Position numbers and translations under genes: made by a program. 64,000 nucleotides of DNA from NCBI GenBank assembly GCA_003263775.1, contig JYJJ01000037.1, forward strand, positions 1-64,000, in the 5' to 3' direction. The DNA comes from Vibrio maritimus. Lineage in GTDB: Bacteria > Pseudomonadota > Gammaproteobacteria > Enterobacterales > Vibrionaceae. The notes under the pieces are model-generated. The model was not told where the DNA came from and did no database searches. It worked only from the letters and a program-made list of their open reading frames with translations. Shown here in pieces: positions 1-7,436 of the stretch. The first letter of the stretch is position 1. Every line of letters begins with the position of its first letter.

Positions 1-79
1 GGTTTGGTTGAGTTTAGTGATTCCGGTGGATTTGTTGGAGTGTAGTGGTAGTTAGCTGCTACTTAACAAGGCGTTATGC
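1..79 (+). repeat. attC site, left part cut off by window edge
   Basis: Right half of a Vibrio-repeat attC. The R' core box GTTATGC is at 73-79, preceded by AACAAGGC. The same tail recurs at 705, 2758, 3261 and 5334. The next attC opens with GCATAAC, the exact complement of this R' box, as expected when both belong to one excisable cassette. Confidence 0.85.
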
Positions 80-103
80 GACTATTGAGCTAAAGGAGTA
101 GCT

Positions 104-583
104 TTGAGTAAGTTAGAAATTAGAAATGCAAGTGTTGGTGATTCACATACTATATTACGTTTCATCAATGAACTTGCAGAATACGAGAAAGCAAAAAGCG
201 ACGTCAAAGCATCGATCAATGATATTGAATCTAGCCTTTTTTCCAAAGAGGCGACAGCTAAAGCATTAATTTGTGAATATAACGGTGAACCTATCGGATT
301 CGCGGTATATTTCTATAACTACTCGACTTGGCTTGGTAAGCATGGTTTATACCTCGAAGACCTTTACGTATCACCTGAGTATCGAGGCATAGGCGCGGGA
401 AAAATCATACTCAAACACTTAGCGAGAATCGCAGTTAGGAGTCAATGTGGACGCTTTGAGTGGTGTGTACTTGATTGGAACAAGCCTGCTATAGATTTTT
501 ACAACTCAATTGGAGCGGAGCCTCAAGACGAGTGGAGAATTTATCGCTTGGCAGGAGAAGCACTCGAACAGTTTGCCGAATAA
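104..583 (+). CDS. GNAT family N-acetyltransferase
   Basis: A 159-residue single-domain GNAT protein, expected to move an acetyl group from acetyl-CoA to an amine of unknown identity. The acetyl-CoA loop is visible as RGIGAGK near residue 94, and the C-terminal NKPAIDFYNSIGA segment is the usual beta6-alpha4 region. The start is a TTG with AAGGAG 5 nt upstream. It is the only gene of the cassette spanning about 74-705, between two attC sites that match each other. The family is clear; the substrate is not. Confidence 0.9.
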   Translation: MSKLEIRNASVGDSHTILRFINELAEYEKAKSDVKASINDIESSLFSKEATAKALICEYNGEPIGFAVYFYNYSTWLGKHGLYLEDLYVSPEYRGIGAGKIILKHLARIAVRSQCGRFEWCVLDWNKPAIDFYNSIGAEPQDEWRIYRLAGEALEQFAE

Positions 584-588
584 CCGTC

Positions 589-711
589 GCATAACAAATT
601 GCTCAAGCAGACAGCTAACGTTTGGCGATTTTGGTTTGGTTGAAGTGCAGTGATTACGTGGCTTTGCTTGGGCGTTGTGTTCGTTAGCTGCAACTTAGCA
701 AGGCGTTATAG
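589..711 (+). repeat. attC site (Vibrio repeat type)
   Basis: R'' box GCATAAC (589-595), conserved blocks AGCAGACAGCTAAC and GGCGATTTTGGTTTG, and R' box GTTATAG (705-711). R'' pairs exactly with the R' box at 73-79, which fixes the cassette borders. Confidence 0.92.
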
Positions 712-736
712 CGCAGAACACATTTCGGAGTATTTT

Positions 737-1312
737 GTGATTTTAGAGTTTCCAACAAAAGATGATTTTTATAGCGCCGCCAATGGCTTTCTTAATGCTT
801 CGTGGGATTCGGTGACTGAGCACTTACATGAATTTGAAACTCTATATAGTGTAATTGATGGTAGCGACCACGAAAACGAAAGCAAACGTTATTGGGCTTC
901 AGCAAAGCAGACACTAGTCAGTGCTACTGCATTAGTACAGCAAGCTGTAGAATTTTACATTAAGGGGCGAATCGTAAATGTTTCGCCTTATCTGCTCATT
1001 TCTGGAAACCCACAGTCATGGCCAAAAGGTTGTAACAAAAGGGATATCGAATTTTCTGCATTTCGCACTTTGGATGCTCAAGATTTAATAAAAGTCCACG
1101 ACACTGTTTGTACAGAGCGGTTTACTGACCAATTTCTTCAATGGAATGATGACTTACGAACAATTAGAAATAAAGTGATGCATACAGTTGATAAGTCTTT
1201 GACTGTAACTCCTGAGGAAGTTGTTAACTTTATTTTATATACCCATAGTTACTTTCAAGGTTCACTATGTTGGTTTGAATCAAGCGTAAATACCTCGAAA
1301 ATACGCCAGTAA
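737..1312 (+). CDS. HEPN-like protein with R-x4-H motif
   Basis: The open frame extends back into the attC, but GTG at 737 has CGGAG 6 nt upstream and lies just after the attC, so I start there (about 191 residues). The protein is mostly helical with no signal peptide. Residues 144-149 read RNKVMH inside TIRNKVMHTVDK, which fits the R-x4-6-H signature of HEPN ribonucleases and HEPN accessory proteins. The stop is 5 nt before a cysteine-rich protein in the same cassette, so the two are probably co-translated. The HEPN assignment rests on the motif and helical context alone. A toxin or defence role is inference. Confidence 0.6.
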   Translation: MILEFPTKDDFYSAANGFLNASWDSVTEHLHEFETLYSVIDGSDHENESKRYWASAKQTLVSATALVQQAVEFYIKGRIVNVSPYLLISGNPQSWPKGCNKRDIEFSAFRTLDAQDLIKVHDTVCTERFTDQFLQWNDDLRTIRNKVMHTVDKSLTVTPEEVVNFILYTHSYFQGSLCWFESSVNTSKIRQ

Positions 1313-1317
1313 ACTCA

Positions 1318-1695
1318 ATGAAAAGTATCCAATCTGACGAGAATTACGAGTCACACATAATCAACTCACTCTTAATTGATTACCGCTTAACTATTGATGT
1401 ATTACCTCCTGCCGCGTGCAAGAAATATTTGGACTATGACAAGAAGTCCAGATCCTATCATTGTCCTCGCTGCGCTAATATCGTGTCCCGTATGGACTTC
1501 TGGGATGACGAGTTCATTCATCACTGTGCGAAAACTTACCAAAGGCTAACTGATTCTGATGAATATTCGTGTAAGCTATGTAGTTATCAAGGAAAACTTC
1601 TAGAGCGTAGCTGTGAAGAGTTAGGTTGTGAGGGGAAGCTACAGGATAGCGAAAGTGGAATTTGCTTCTCCTGTTTCGTCGAAAATGCGCTATAA
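1318..1695 (+). CDS. Cysteine-rich zinc-ribbon protein paired with the HEPN-like gene
   Basis: A 125-residue soluble protein with no family I recognise. It holds three CxxC knuckles (CPRC, CKLC and CFSC) plus further Cys and His residues (HHC, and single Cys near 98 and 103), enough for two zinc ribbons. It lies 5 nt behind the HEPN-like gene and ends inside the R'' box of the following attC. Being second gene of a two-gene cassette suggests a partner or regulator of the first product, but nothing in the sequence proves it. Confidence 0.7.
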   Translation: MKSIQSDENYESHIINSLLIDYRLTIDVLPPAACKKYLDYDKKSRSYHCPRCANIVSRMDFWDDEFIHHCAKTYQRLTDSDEYSCKLCSYQGKLLERSCEELGCEGKLQDSESGICFSCFVENAL

Positions 1696-2037
1696 CAAGC
1701 GTTTAAGGCTTCAAGATATTTTTTCTAATCTGACTTAAGCGGTTTAGCGCAATACGCCTAAATCGTTTATGTCCAAAGATATGCCAGTGGATCGTCGCTA
1801 GCACGTTTGTGCCCCAAAACTTCTCAGAACCAGTAAGGGGATGACCCAGCCAGTACAAAAATAGACCAAGTTAATCTAATCCGTATTTTGGTCTCATATA
1901 CGGAATTTTTCTGTAATTGGCCCCAGTTCTATATGATGATTCACACAACAGGTTGATACTGGTTGAGTTTCATAAAAAATGGCAGCAACATAGACGGAAT
2001 GCAAAGACGGAAAAAATCCGTCTATAAAGCGTTAGGG
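1690..2037 (+). repeat. Aberrant attC junction, about 330 bp longer than normal
   Basis: R'' CTATAAC (1690-1696) pairs exactly with R' GTTATAG at 705, so the two-gene cassette ends here. The next box I can pair, GTTAGGG at 2031-2037 (partner CCCTAAC at 2643), is about 330 bp away instead of 60-140. A short imperfect dyad (GCGTTTAAGG near 1699 and CGCCTAAATCG near 1755) could be a small degenerate attC. The rest, about 1772-2030, has no gene. It contains the hairpin GACGGA-A5-TCCGTC at 2006-2022 and a repeated GGTTGA word at 1951-1967. Confidence 0.45.
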
Positions 2038-2064
2038 CTCAGAGGGAAAGTGAAGGAAATTGAA

Positions 2065-2637
2065 ATGTCTTTAAAAGCTGCAAAAGCAGAACTCAGATCG
2101 GCCAAAAGAGCTATTGAAAACATGAAGTCCGCCGACAATTTCGAGATATTTGAAGAAGAGTGGCGAAGCTTTCTCAATAGTCTAGAGAAGGTTTGGAACA
2201 AGGCGGAGCGTGGTTGCCAACATTGTCGGAATGCTTTTCAACCATGGCAAGGTCAGTTTTCTAAGGATCGCCGTAAAGACCAATTGCTAAAATACCTTAA
2301 GCAAGCTCGCGATGCAGACAACCACTCAATACAAGAGGTGACTGAAGTTAAACCTGGTCACCGAACTATGAATTTCGTTAATCCAAATGGTGGTCATATT
2401 AAAGATATGCGCATCGTAAACGGACAGGTGGTTCACTACGAGGGAGATCCGATGATAGTAGCAGATCACCCACCAACAGTTGTTGCTTTAAAAATTAAAA
2501 ACTCGGGTAATTGGTATAACCCACCAAGAGAACATATGGGAGTAGCACTCAATTCAACTCATCCAGTTGAAATGCCAGAATTAGGATTAACTTACTACAA
2601 ATCGTTCTTAGACAAAGCGGAAGAAAAGTTCTTCTAA
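2065..2637 (+). CDS. Cassette protein of unknown function with R-x4-H motif
   Basis: I start at ATG 2065, which has AAGGAA 6 nt upstream. Farther upstream the frame stays open to TTG 1963, but that part lies before the R' box at 2031. The 190-residue product opens with a charged helix that looks like a short coiled coil (about residues 1-40), then has a CQHC pair and the run KQARDADNH, in which R82-x4-H87 resembles a HEPN catalytic motif. The C-terminal half looks beta-rich. I know similar cassette proteins only as hypothetical. It is the only gene of its cassette. Confidence 0.7.
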   Translation: MSLKAAKAELRSAKRAIENMKSADNFEIFEEEWRSFLNSLEKVWNKAERGCQHCRNAFQPWQGQFSKDRRKDQLLKYLKQARDADNHSIQEVTEVKPGHRTMNFVNPNGGHIKDMRIVNGQVVHYEGDPMIVADHPPTVVALKIKNSGNWYNPPREHMGVALNSTHPVEMPELGLTYYKSFLDKAEEKFF

Positions 2638-2642
2638 AAAAG

Positions 2643-2764
2643 CCCTAACAAATTGCTCAAGCAGACAGCTAACGTTTGGCGATTTTGGTTTGGTTGAGTT
2701 TAGTGATTACGTGGCTTTGCTTGGGTGTTGCGTTCGTTAGCTGCAACTTAGCAAGGCGTTAGTG
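2643..2764 (+). repeat. attC site (Vibrio repeat type)
   Basis: R'' CCCTAAC (2643-2649), conserved core AGCAGACAGCTAAC, and R' GTTAGTG (2758-2764) after GCAAGGC. The inner sequence is almost identical to the attC at 589-711. Confidence 0.92.
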
Positions 2765-2800
2765 TTTACATCAAGTTTTACGCAGAAATAGGGAAGTGGT

Positions 2801-3151
2801 ATGAGTAAATCGGTTTATGTTGCTGGTAGTTTTAAGAACCTAGAAAAGATGCAGGCGATACGAGAGACTTTACTCAATGCTGGTATTGAAACAACTATCT
2901 CCGAGTCCCTTCAAATTAATGGCATTGATGGCTGCTTGCAGCGCATCAGAGAAGCTGACATTACCTACATTTTAAATTTTGGTGGTTACGTCGGTAAAAG
3001 TGTAGCAATGGATATTGGTTATGCTTTAGGTATCGGTAAACCAGTTTACGCGCTTGAGCCTATTCAAGACCCAGACATAACCCACTTGTTAACATGTGTT
3101 TTCACACCAGATGAAGTCATCGCTGAACTCGGTAAAAATAGTAAAAACTAA
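2801..3151 (+). CDS. Nucleoside 2-deoxyribosyltransferase-like protein
   Basis: A 116-residue Rossmann-like protein. It opens with SVYVAGSFKN, typical of the nucleoside 2-deoxyribosyltransferase / YtoQ-like superfamily, and ends with an alternating helix/strand pattern including GYALGIGKPVYAL. Known family members exchange or hydrolyse the base of deoxynucleosides, but the exact activity here cannot be read. ATG 2801 has GGGAAG 7 nt upstream. The stop codon falls inside the R'' box of the next attC, an ordinary compact cassette. Confidence 0.7.
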   Translation: MSKSVYVAGSFKNLEKMQAIRETLLNAGIETTISESLQINGIDGCLQRIREADITYILNFGGYVGKSVAMDIGYALGIGKPVYALEPIQDPDITHLLTCVFTPDEVIAELGKNSKN

Positions 3152-3267
3152 CAATTTGTTCAAGCAGACAGCTAACAGTCGGCGATTTTGGTTTGAATTG
3201 AGTTAAGTGATTACGGTGTTTTTTTGAGTGTAGTGGTAGTTAGCTGCTGCTTAACAAGGCGTTAGCA
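3146..3267 (+). repeat. attC site (Vibrio repeat type)
   Basis: R'' AACTAAC (3146-3152; one mismatch to the expected CACTAAC), AGCAGACAGCTAAC core, R' GTTAGCA (3261-3267). Confidence 0.9.
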
Positions 3268-3548
3268 CTCTGGTTTTCTCACTCGTGGTATAGACGATAC
3301 AACTATAAAAACGAGCCCCCTGAGTTCAGCTTTATTCGCATTTATCGCTGAAAATCAATAATTTTTGTTATATCCCCTCTCAGTAATTTATAGATCGCGA
3401 CTTGCCTCTAAGTTCCTTACTTACCAACGTTACAAATTTAAACTCAACTGGTTGAATATCTACTTTACAGTTATGAAAGTTGCTATTAGGTTGTGAGAGC
3501 CAACTAGCGGTAGCGTGCGCAAAGACTAAGACAGTATGGTGAGTCGTG
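3262..3548 (+). other. Cassette body with no recognisable gene
   Basis: About 287 bp between two good attC sites with no frame of useful length and no convincing ribosome binding site on either strand. It holds TCAACTGGTTGAATATC at 3444-3460, a near-palindrome that recurs upstream of genes at 19829 and 21376. The cassette could supply a promoter or a small RNA. No function is shown by the sequence. Confidence 0.6.
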
Positions 3549-3671
3549 CGCTAACAAATTATTCAAGTAGGCAGCTAACAGTGGGCGATTTGGGTTTGAA
3601 TTGAGTTTCGTGATTACGGTGGCTTTTTTGGGAGTGGTGGTAGTTGGCTACTATTTAGCAAGGCGTTAGCT
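3549..3671 (+). repeat. attC site (Vibrio repeat type)
   Basis: R'' CGCTAAC (3549-3555; one mismatch to the expected TGCTAAC), core AGTAGGCAGCTAAC, R' GTTAGCT (3665-3671). Confidence 0.9.
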
Positions 3672-3768
3672 TTCTCGGTAAAGTTCATTGTAGTAGAGGT
3701 TCATCGTCCTAGCTTTACACCTGCTCGTCCATGCAAAATCGCAAATCCGCACCTGCTGTTTCTTTCAT

Positions 3769-3990
3769 TTGGAAAGGGCGTCAATCAACTTAAAATATGG
3801 TGCACTTTGCAGTCAGTTTCAGCGCAAGAGCTGTGAGGTGCAAATTAGTATCACCATCTTTGGCAGCAAGTTGGTGGAGAGTTCAATGCTTCTGCATTGG
3901 TTACATCGGCGGCGTCAGTTTTTGAAGCATTTCTTTAAGAGCTTGGTGCCAAATGTCGGCTGCATCGCACGAAAAAAGCTAACAAATTGA
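3769..3990 (+). CDS. Doubtful 73-residue cassette ORF
   Basis: The only sizeable frame on + in the cassette at 3666-4112. It would start at TTG 3769 without a clear ribosome binding site and run into the next attC, ending in KKLTN, which is attC-encoded. The predicted product is short and basic, with several aromatic residues and no domain I know. An overlapping 61-residue frame on the minus strand is no better supported. The cassette may be non-coding. Confidence 0.25.
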   Translation: MERASINLKYGALCSQFQRKSCEVQISITIFGSKLVESSMLLHWLHRRRQFLKHFFKSLVPNVGCIARKKLTN

Positions 3991-4118
3991 TCAAGTAGAC
4001 AGCTAACAGTTGGCGATTTTGGTTTGGTTGAGTTCATTGAGTATGGTGGCTTAGTTTGAGTGTCGTGGCTTTGCTTGGGTGTTGTGTTCATTAGCTGCAA
4101 CTCAGCAAGACGTTTGCT
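3977..4118 (+). repeat. attC site (Vibrio repeat type), longer spacer
   Basis: R'' AGCTAAC (3977-3983) pairs exactly with R' at 3665. The core is AGTAGACAGCTAAC. R' is the variant GTTTGCT (4112-4118), off the GTTRRRY consensus. About 20 bp longer than its neighbours, with two related TGGCTT / GTGGCTTTGC stretches. Confidence 0.85.
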
Positions 4119-4145
4119 AAACAGGAATAGAATAGGATTTTTGTT

Positions 4146-4553
4146 TTGGAACTATGGATTAGAAGATATATTGGATTCGCCACTATTGGTGGCGGAGCAC
4201 TTGGATTAGCTGCAACTTTTGGCTATTTTTCACAACAGCTAGAGCTTCAGCAGTGGATTATCGTATCTATAATTTTTGTATTTTATGTCTGGTCATCAAT
4301 AGTAGGAGTACTTGTTTTAGAAAATAAACATTCTAGTAAAGTGGGCTTTCAAGCATTAATCATTCAATTGATTCAAATCCCGTTAGTTTCTGTCCCAATA
4401 ATTACCTATCAACTAGCGACTGGTTTTCATGTAGACTTGATTTTTAGTACACAAAGGGGCTTTCTCCTATCATCAAAGTTTGGTTCTAAATTCAATCTAG
4501 GCTTTCTTGAGGGGGGACAACTGGTCGTTGTTGGTGCCAATCTTGCTGCGTGA
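4146..4553 (+). CDS. Small integral membrane protein, unknown function
   Basis: A 135-residue protein with about three hydrophobic segments (residues roughly 9-30, 37-58 and 68-90) and a soluble C-terminus. No family is recognised. The likely start is TTG 4146 with AGGA about 9 nt upstream; no in-frame ATG is available near it. It is the single gene of the cassette opening at the GTTTGCT box (4112). Confidence 0.6.
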   Translation: MELWIRRYIGFATIGGGALGLAATFGYFSQQLELQQWIIVSIIFVFYVWSSIVGVLVLENKHSSKVGFQALIIQLIQIPLVSVPIITYQLATGFHVDLIFSTQRGFLLSSKFGSKFNLGFLEGGQLVVVGANLAA

Positions 4554-4625
4554 TAGGGTCAATACTAATAGTGAAGTATGGTATTTCGTCATCTAAACAA
4601 CGAAAAGCGACGTTAGCGTAAATGT

Positions 4626-4738
4626 AGCTAACAAACAGCTTAACAGGGGCTCCTAATGCTTGGCCACTTTTATACAAATCAGCTCGGTGTTCAGGCCAAA
4701 ATTTTAGGTGGGTGGTTTAGCGTTATCGCCTGTTAGCT
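4626..4738 (+). repeat. attC site, divergent (non-VCR) type
   Basis: R'' AGCTAAC (4626-4632) followed by AAACAGCTTAACAGG, and GCGTTATCGCCT before R' GTTAGCT (4732-4738). The internal sequence differs from the other sites, so this cassette was probably acquired from another array. Confidence 0.75.
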
Positions 4739-4753
4739 ATGTGGAGAAAGTTA

Positions 4754-5222
4754 ATGGTTCGGAATGCAGAAATAAAAGTTGGATATCTTAGTTAGGCTTT
4801 TCGCTGCTGAGAATGAGCACAATTCCAATTTGGCTCCTGATGTTGTTCGTAGGACGGAAGACGTATTAGACGAATCCGAACTTCAAGACATTCTGTCTGA
4901 TGACAACCAAATGCTAGTTGTTAGTGAGTACAAAGGGAAGGTCGTGGGTACTTTGCTAGGCCGCTTTACTGAAGTTCAAGGACGCCGTTGGACTCAATCT
5001 CGAAGCTATGGATATATTGAAGAGTTAATCGTTACTAGTGAGGCTAGAAAGCTTGGGGTAGCTACAGGCCTAGTTTCCTATTTTTCTGAATGGGCGAGTT
5101 CACTTGGCGCTAGCTTAGCTGAACTGCATGTCTGGTCAAACAACGCGGGTGCTATTGGGTTCTATGATAGTGTCGGATTTCAGCCAAAACCGAGCCTGCT
5201 ATCAAAAGAGTTACGTAGCTAA
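4754..5222 (+). CDS. GNAT family N-acetyltransferase (frameshifted)
   Basis: ATG 4754 has GGAG 7 nt upstream and reads MVRNAEIK, a classic GNAT start, but meets a stop after 13 codons. Dropping one A from the AAAA run at 4774-4777 joins it to the long frame (LDILVRLFAAENEHN) and gives a normal 155-residue GNAT. The acetyl-CoA loop is degenerate (ARKLGVATGL). The C-terminal NNAGAIGFYDSVGF fits the family. Without the correction, translation would have to begin at TTG 4779 with no ribosome binding site and would lack beta-strand 1. Confidence 0.8.
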
Positions 5223-5340
5223 CAAATTATTTAAGCAGACAGCTAACGTTTGGCGATTTTGGTTTGATTTGAGTTAAGTGATTACGGTAGCTTTAGTTGA
5301 GTGTAGTGGCGGTTAGCTACTACTCAACAAGGCGTTAGAA
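5217..5340 (+). repeat. attC site (Vibrio repeat type)
   Basis: R'' AGCTAAC (5217-5223) pairs exactly with R' at 4732. Core AGCAGACAGCTAAC, R' GTTAGAA (5334-5340). This is the last site of the uniform type when reading left to right. Confidence 0.9.
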
Positions 5341-5373
5341 AACTCTTTTGGTTTAAATGACAAGGAGAAGTTA

Positions 5374-5844
5374 GTGCAAGTAAGCAAGGAAATTGAAGTA
5401 GTTTTGGCTAGTCGTTGGTCTCGGTTTTGGGCAGCTTTTATTGATGGTTTAGTTATGGCAATAGCCTACTTGCCAATTGTTTTTATTGGGCAACTGGAGC
5501 AGTTGTTCTACCAGTCTAATAATTATCTTCTCGATATTGCGTATTTTGTCTCATGTTACTTCCTTCTAAATGGCTATCTGTTGCATAAGTATGGTCAAAC
5601 GATAGGAAAGAATGTTTTCGAAATTTCCATTGTAGGCATAGATAACCGGCGTATGGGATTTAAGGACATCGTACTAAAGCGTTGGATCCCAAGTCATCTT
5701 ATGGTGTTAATTCCATTCTTGCCCCTAATTGATATATTATATATTTTTCGTAAAGATCGTCGCTGTTTGCATGACCTTGTCGCGAGGAGTAAGGTTATAG
5801 ATATATCAAAACCAAAAGAACTAGACTTTAGCCGAGCTGACTAG
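5374..5844 (+). CDS. RDD family membrane protein
   Basis: 156 residues. The N-terminal part has the RDD signature: SRWSRFWAAFIDGL, with Arg at the membrane edge and Asp inside the first helix. There are two to three transmembrane helices (about 18-40, 48-72 and 107-125) and the family's closing KDRRCLHDLVARSKV. RDD proteins are small inner-membrane proteins, in some cases linked to ion or osmolyte transport; the substrate is unknown. GTG 5374 has GGAG 7 nt upstream. Sole gene of its cassette. Confidence 0.85.
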   Translation: MQVSKEIEVVLASRWSRFWAAFIDGLVMAIAYLPIVFIGQLEQLFYQSNNYLLDIAYFVSCYFLLNGYLLHKYGQTIGKNVFEISIVGIDNRRMGFKDIVLKRWIPSHLMVLIPFLPLIDILYIFRKDRRCLHDLVARSKVIDISKPKELDFSRAD

Positions 5845-5846
5845 TT

Positions 5847-5954
5847 TTACAACAAATTGGTCAAGATTGATTCTGCACGTGTGGCATTTTTACTATGCGA
5901 TAACGTCAGTGGTTAAGGTGTTCTGCAGAGGGAGCGGCATTGCAGGCGTTGTAA
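5847..5954 (+). repeat. attC site, divergent
   Basis: R'' TTACAAC (5847-5853) and R' GTTGTAA (5948-5954) complement each other. The cassette's own left box is GTTAGAA (5334), so R'' does not match it. Only AACAAATTGGTCAAG resembles the standard site; the core AGCAGACAGC is lost. Confidence 0.65.
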
Positions 5955-5995
5955 GATTATCCACAAATAAACACATACTATAAATAGGAAATCAT

Positions 5996-6571
5996 ATGGA
6001 CGAGATTGAAGAACAGTATGAAAAACCTGTTGGTTGCCTGGGATTCGCGGTTGGGCTTCTATCTTTTATTCCCGGCTTAGGATTAGCATTTGGCTTTATC
6101 GGATTAGTTTGGGGGATAAAAACAAACAACATATTGCTTAAAGGCACCGTAATTCTGAGTTTAGTGCTCAATATTATTGGCTTGTCATTCATGTATTACA
6201 AAAGCTATATCGAAGTAGACGGTGAATGGGATGCAGTGCGAGAACAAATTGCAAAGAAAAATATGTATACTCTAGTTCCATTGATCGAAGCCCATAAACA
6301 AAAAACTCATTTCTATCCAAAGTCACTCAAAGTAATCGCTTACAAGCTTCCGGAAACAAAGCGAGCTATAGTCTTCGATGCTACACAATGGACTAGTAGA
6401 TCGAATATGGAATTAGACCTCAATAAAGACGACCTCATATTGCACTATGAAGTTATAGGCGCTCAAGAAGGATTTCATCTAAGAGCCAAGGGTAGAGATG
6501 GTACACTAAACACAGATGACGATGTGTTAATTGGTGCCGTAAGTGGTACTGGTTTCGTTCACGACTATTGA
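5996..6571 (+). CDS. Membrane protein with a GspG-like C-terminal tail
   Basis: 191 residues. Residues about 12-66 are two or three hydrophobic helices resembling DUF4190-type small membrane proteins. The rest is soluble and ends with AKGRDGTLNTDDDV, close to the calcium-binding C-terminal motif of type II secretion major pseudopilins (GspG), although there is no prepilin peptidase site. ATG 5996 follows a weak AGGAAA. The combination could be a scavenged pseudopilin-like fold on a membrane anchor. The function is unknown. Sole gene of its cassette. Confidence 0.65.
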   Translation: MDEIEEQYEKPVGCLGFAVGLLSFIPGLGLAFGFIGLVWGIKTNNILLKGTVILSLVLNIIGLSFMYYKSYIEVDGEWDAVREQIAKKNMYTLVPLIEAHKQKTHFYPKSLKVIAYKLPETKRAIVFDATQWTSRSNMELDLNKDDLILHYEVIGAQEGFHLRAKGRDGTLNTDDDVLIGAVSGTGFVHDY

Positions 6572-6584
6572 CATACCAACACGC

Positions 6585-6686
6585 TTATAACTAAGCAATT
6601 CAAGTCGGATTCGCAAAAGCGTGCCTAATTCTCTTCGCACAGGCTAGGCAAACGGTTACAACCAGTTTAAGGTGATATAGTTACAG
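6585..6686 (+). repeat. attC site, degenerate
   Basis: R'' TTATAAC (6585-6591; one mismatch to TTACAAC) followed by TAAGCAATTCAAGTCGG. The proposed R' is GTTACAG (6680-6686), supported because the next R'' (7108) differs from its complement by one base. The rest of the site is unlike the standard type. Confidence 0.5.
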
Positions 6687-6699
6687 GGAGTGTAGCAAG

Positions 6700-7113
6700 A
6701 TGAAGTTTAGTGAGAAAACACTTATATTATTTTCTTTTATCCTAATTGTACTTGGCATTTCTAATGCAGTGGGCACCTTCTTGCGATATGGCATTGTTGA
6801 CCCAGTATTCGTAATCTACCTATTGTTTGGGATTGTAGCGTGTTACTTTACCTTTAAAAGTAAAGTGATTGGAATCTGTCTATTTATCATCTTTTTTTCA
6901 ATTCAAGTTGTAAGGGTATTTAGCCCAGAATTTAACTACAACTTCACGACAGGTTTATCATTGTTCTTTTCTTATTATGAAGGGGATAGGTACACTCCAC
7001 CTGCAGAAAGAAGAGGGTTTGCAATTAATTTGTTATCTGTAGGTATGATAGTGTATGCGACAGTTCTTTTAGTGGTTCGTCGCCGGGAGGAGCAGACCGA
7101 AGACAAGCTTTAA
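6700..7113 (+). CDS. Four-helix membrane protein, unknown function
   Basis: 137 residues with four hydrophobic segments (about 7-28, 35-52, 56-74 and 108-126) separated by short loops, one with the charged stretch YEGDRYTPPAERRG. It ends in a basic/acidic tail (VVRRREEQTEDKL), which puts the C-terminus in the cytoplasm by the positive-inside rule. ATG 6700 has GGGAG about 10 nt upstream. No family recognised. The stop codon overlaps the next attC. Confidence 0.65.
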   Translation: MKFSEKTLILFSFILIVLGISNAVGTFLRYGIVDPVFVIYLLFGIVACYFTFKSKVIGICLFIIFFSIQVVRVFSPEFNYNFTTGLSLFFSYYEGDRYTPPAERRGFAINLLSVGMIVYATVLLVVRRREEQTEDKL

Positions 7114-7212
7114 CAAGGCTATCAAGTTTGCCCTTAACATGGCTGTATTTGGTATGAGTTAGCTTGCGTGTGTGGTGGACTGTTTGGCGGACAACTTATG
7201 GCGGCGTTATAC
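7108..7212 (+). repeat. attC site, divergent
   Basis: R'' CTTTAAC (7108-7114), AAGGCTATCAAG, and GGCGGACAACTTATGGCG before R' GTTATAC (7206-7212). Recognisable arms, but no AGCAGACAGC core. Confidence 0.6.
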
Positions 7213-7236
7213 ATGGAGTTTTCGAGGAGGCATTTT

Positions 7237-7401
7237 TTGTTAGAACAATTATTAATCCAATCACTAGTCACACTAGTGCTATTCTTTTATCCGGTTTTTA
7301 CGATCTTTAAGAGAGCTGGATTGAATAAATATCTTAGCTTGACATTATTCATACCAGTCTTAGGCATATATTTTATGCATATTAATTCTAATTTTTGCTA
7401 A
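7237..7401 (+). CDS. Small membrane protein, first of a tandem pair
   Basis: A perfect AGGAGG (7225-7230) lies 6 nt before TTG 7237. The open frame also extends back into the attC, which I ignore. The product is 54 residues with two hydrophobic segments around a short basic turn (FKRAGLNKY). The pattern hydrophobic-KRAG-hydrophobic is repeated in the next gene (KKAGYSRWW), so the two look like diverged copies. No known family. Confidence 0.55.
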   Translation: MLEQLLIQSLVTLVLFFYPVFTIFKRAGLNKYLSLTLFIPVLGIYFMHINSNFC

Positions 7402-7436
7402 GTGGAGCGTTAATCAAAATTCGGAGGTGGCTTAGT

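Noticed and set aside
1963-2064. Long N-terminal extension of the 2065 protein
   Set aside because: It would start across a cassette border, and the ribosome binding site supports ATG 2065.
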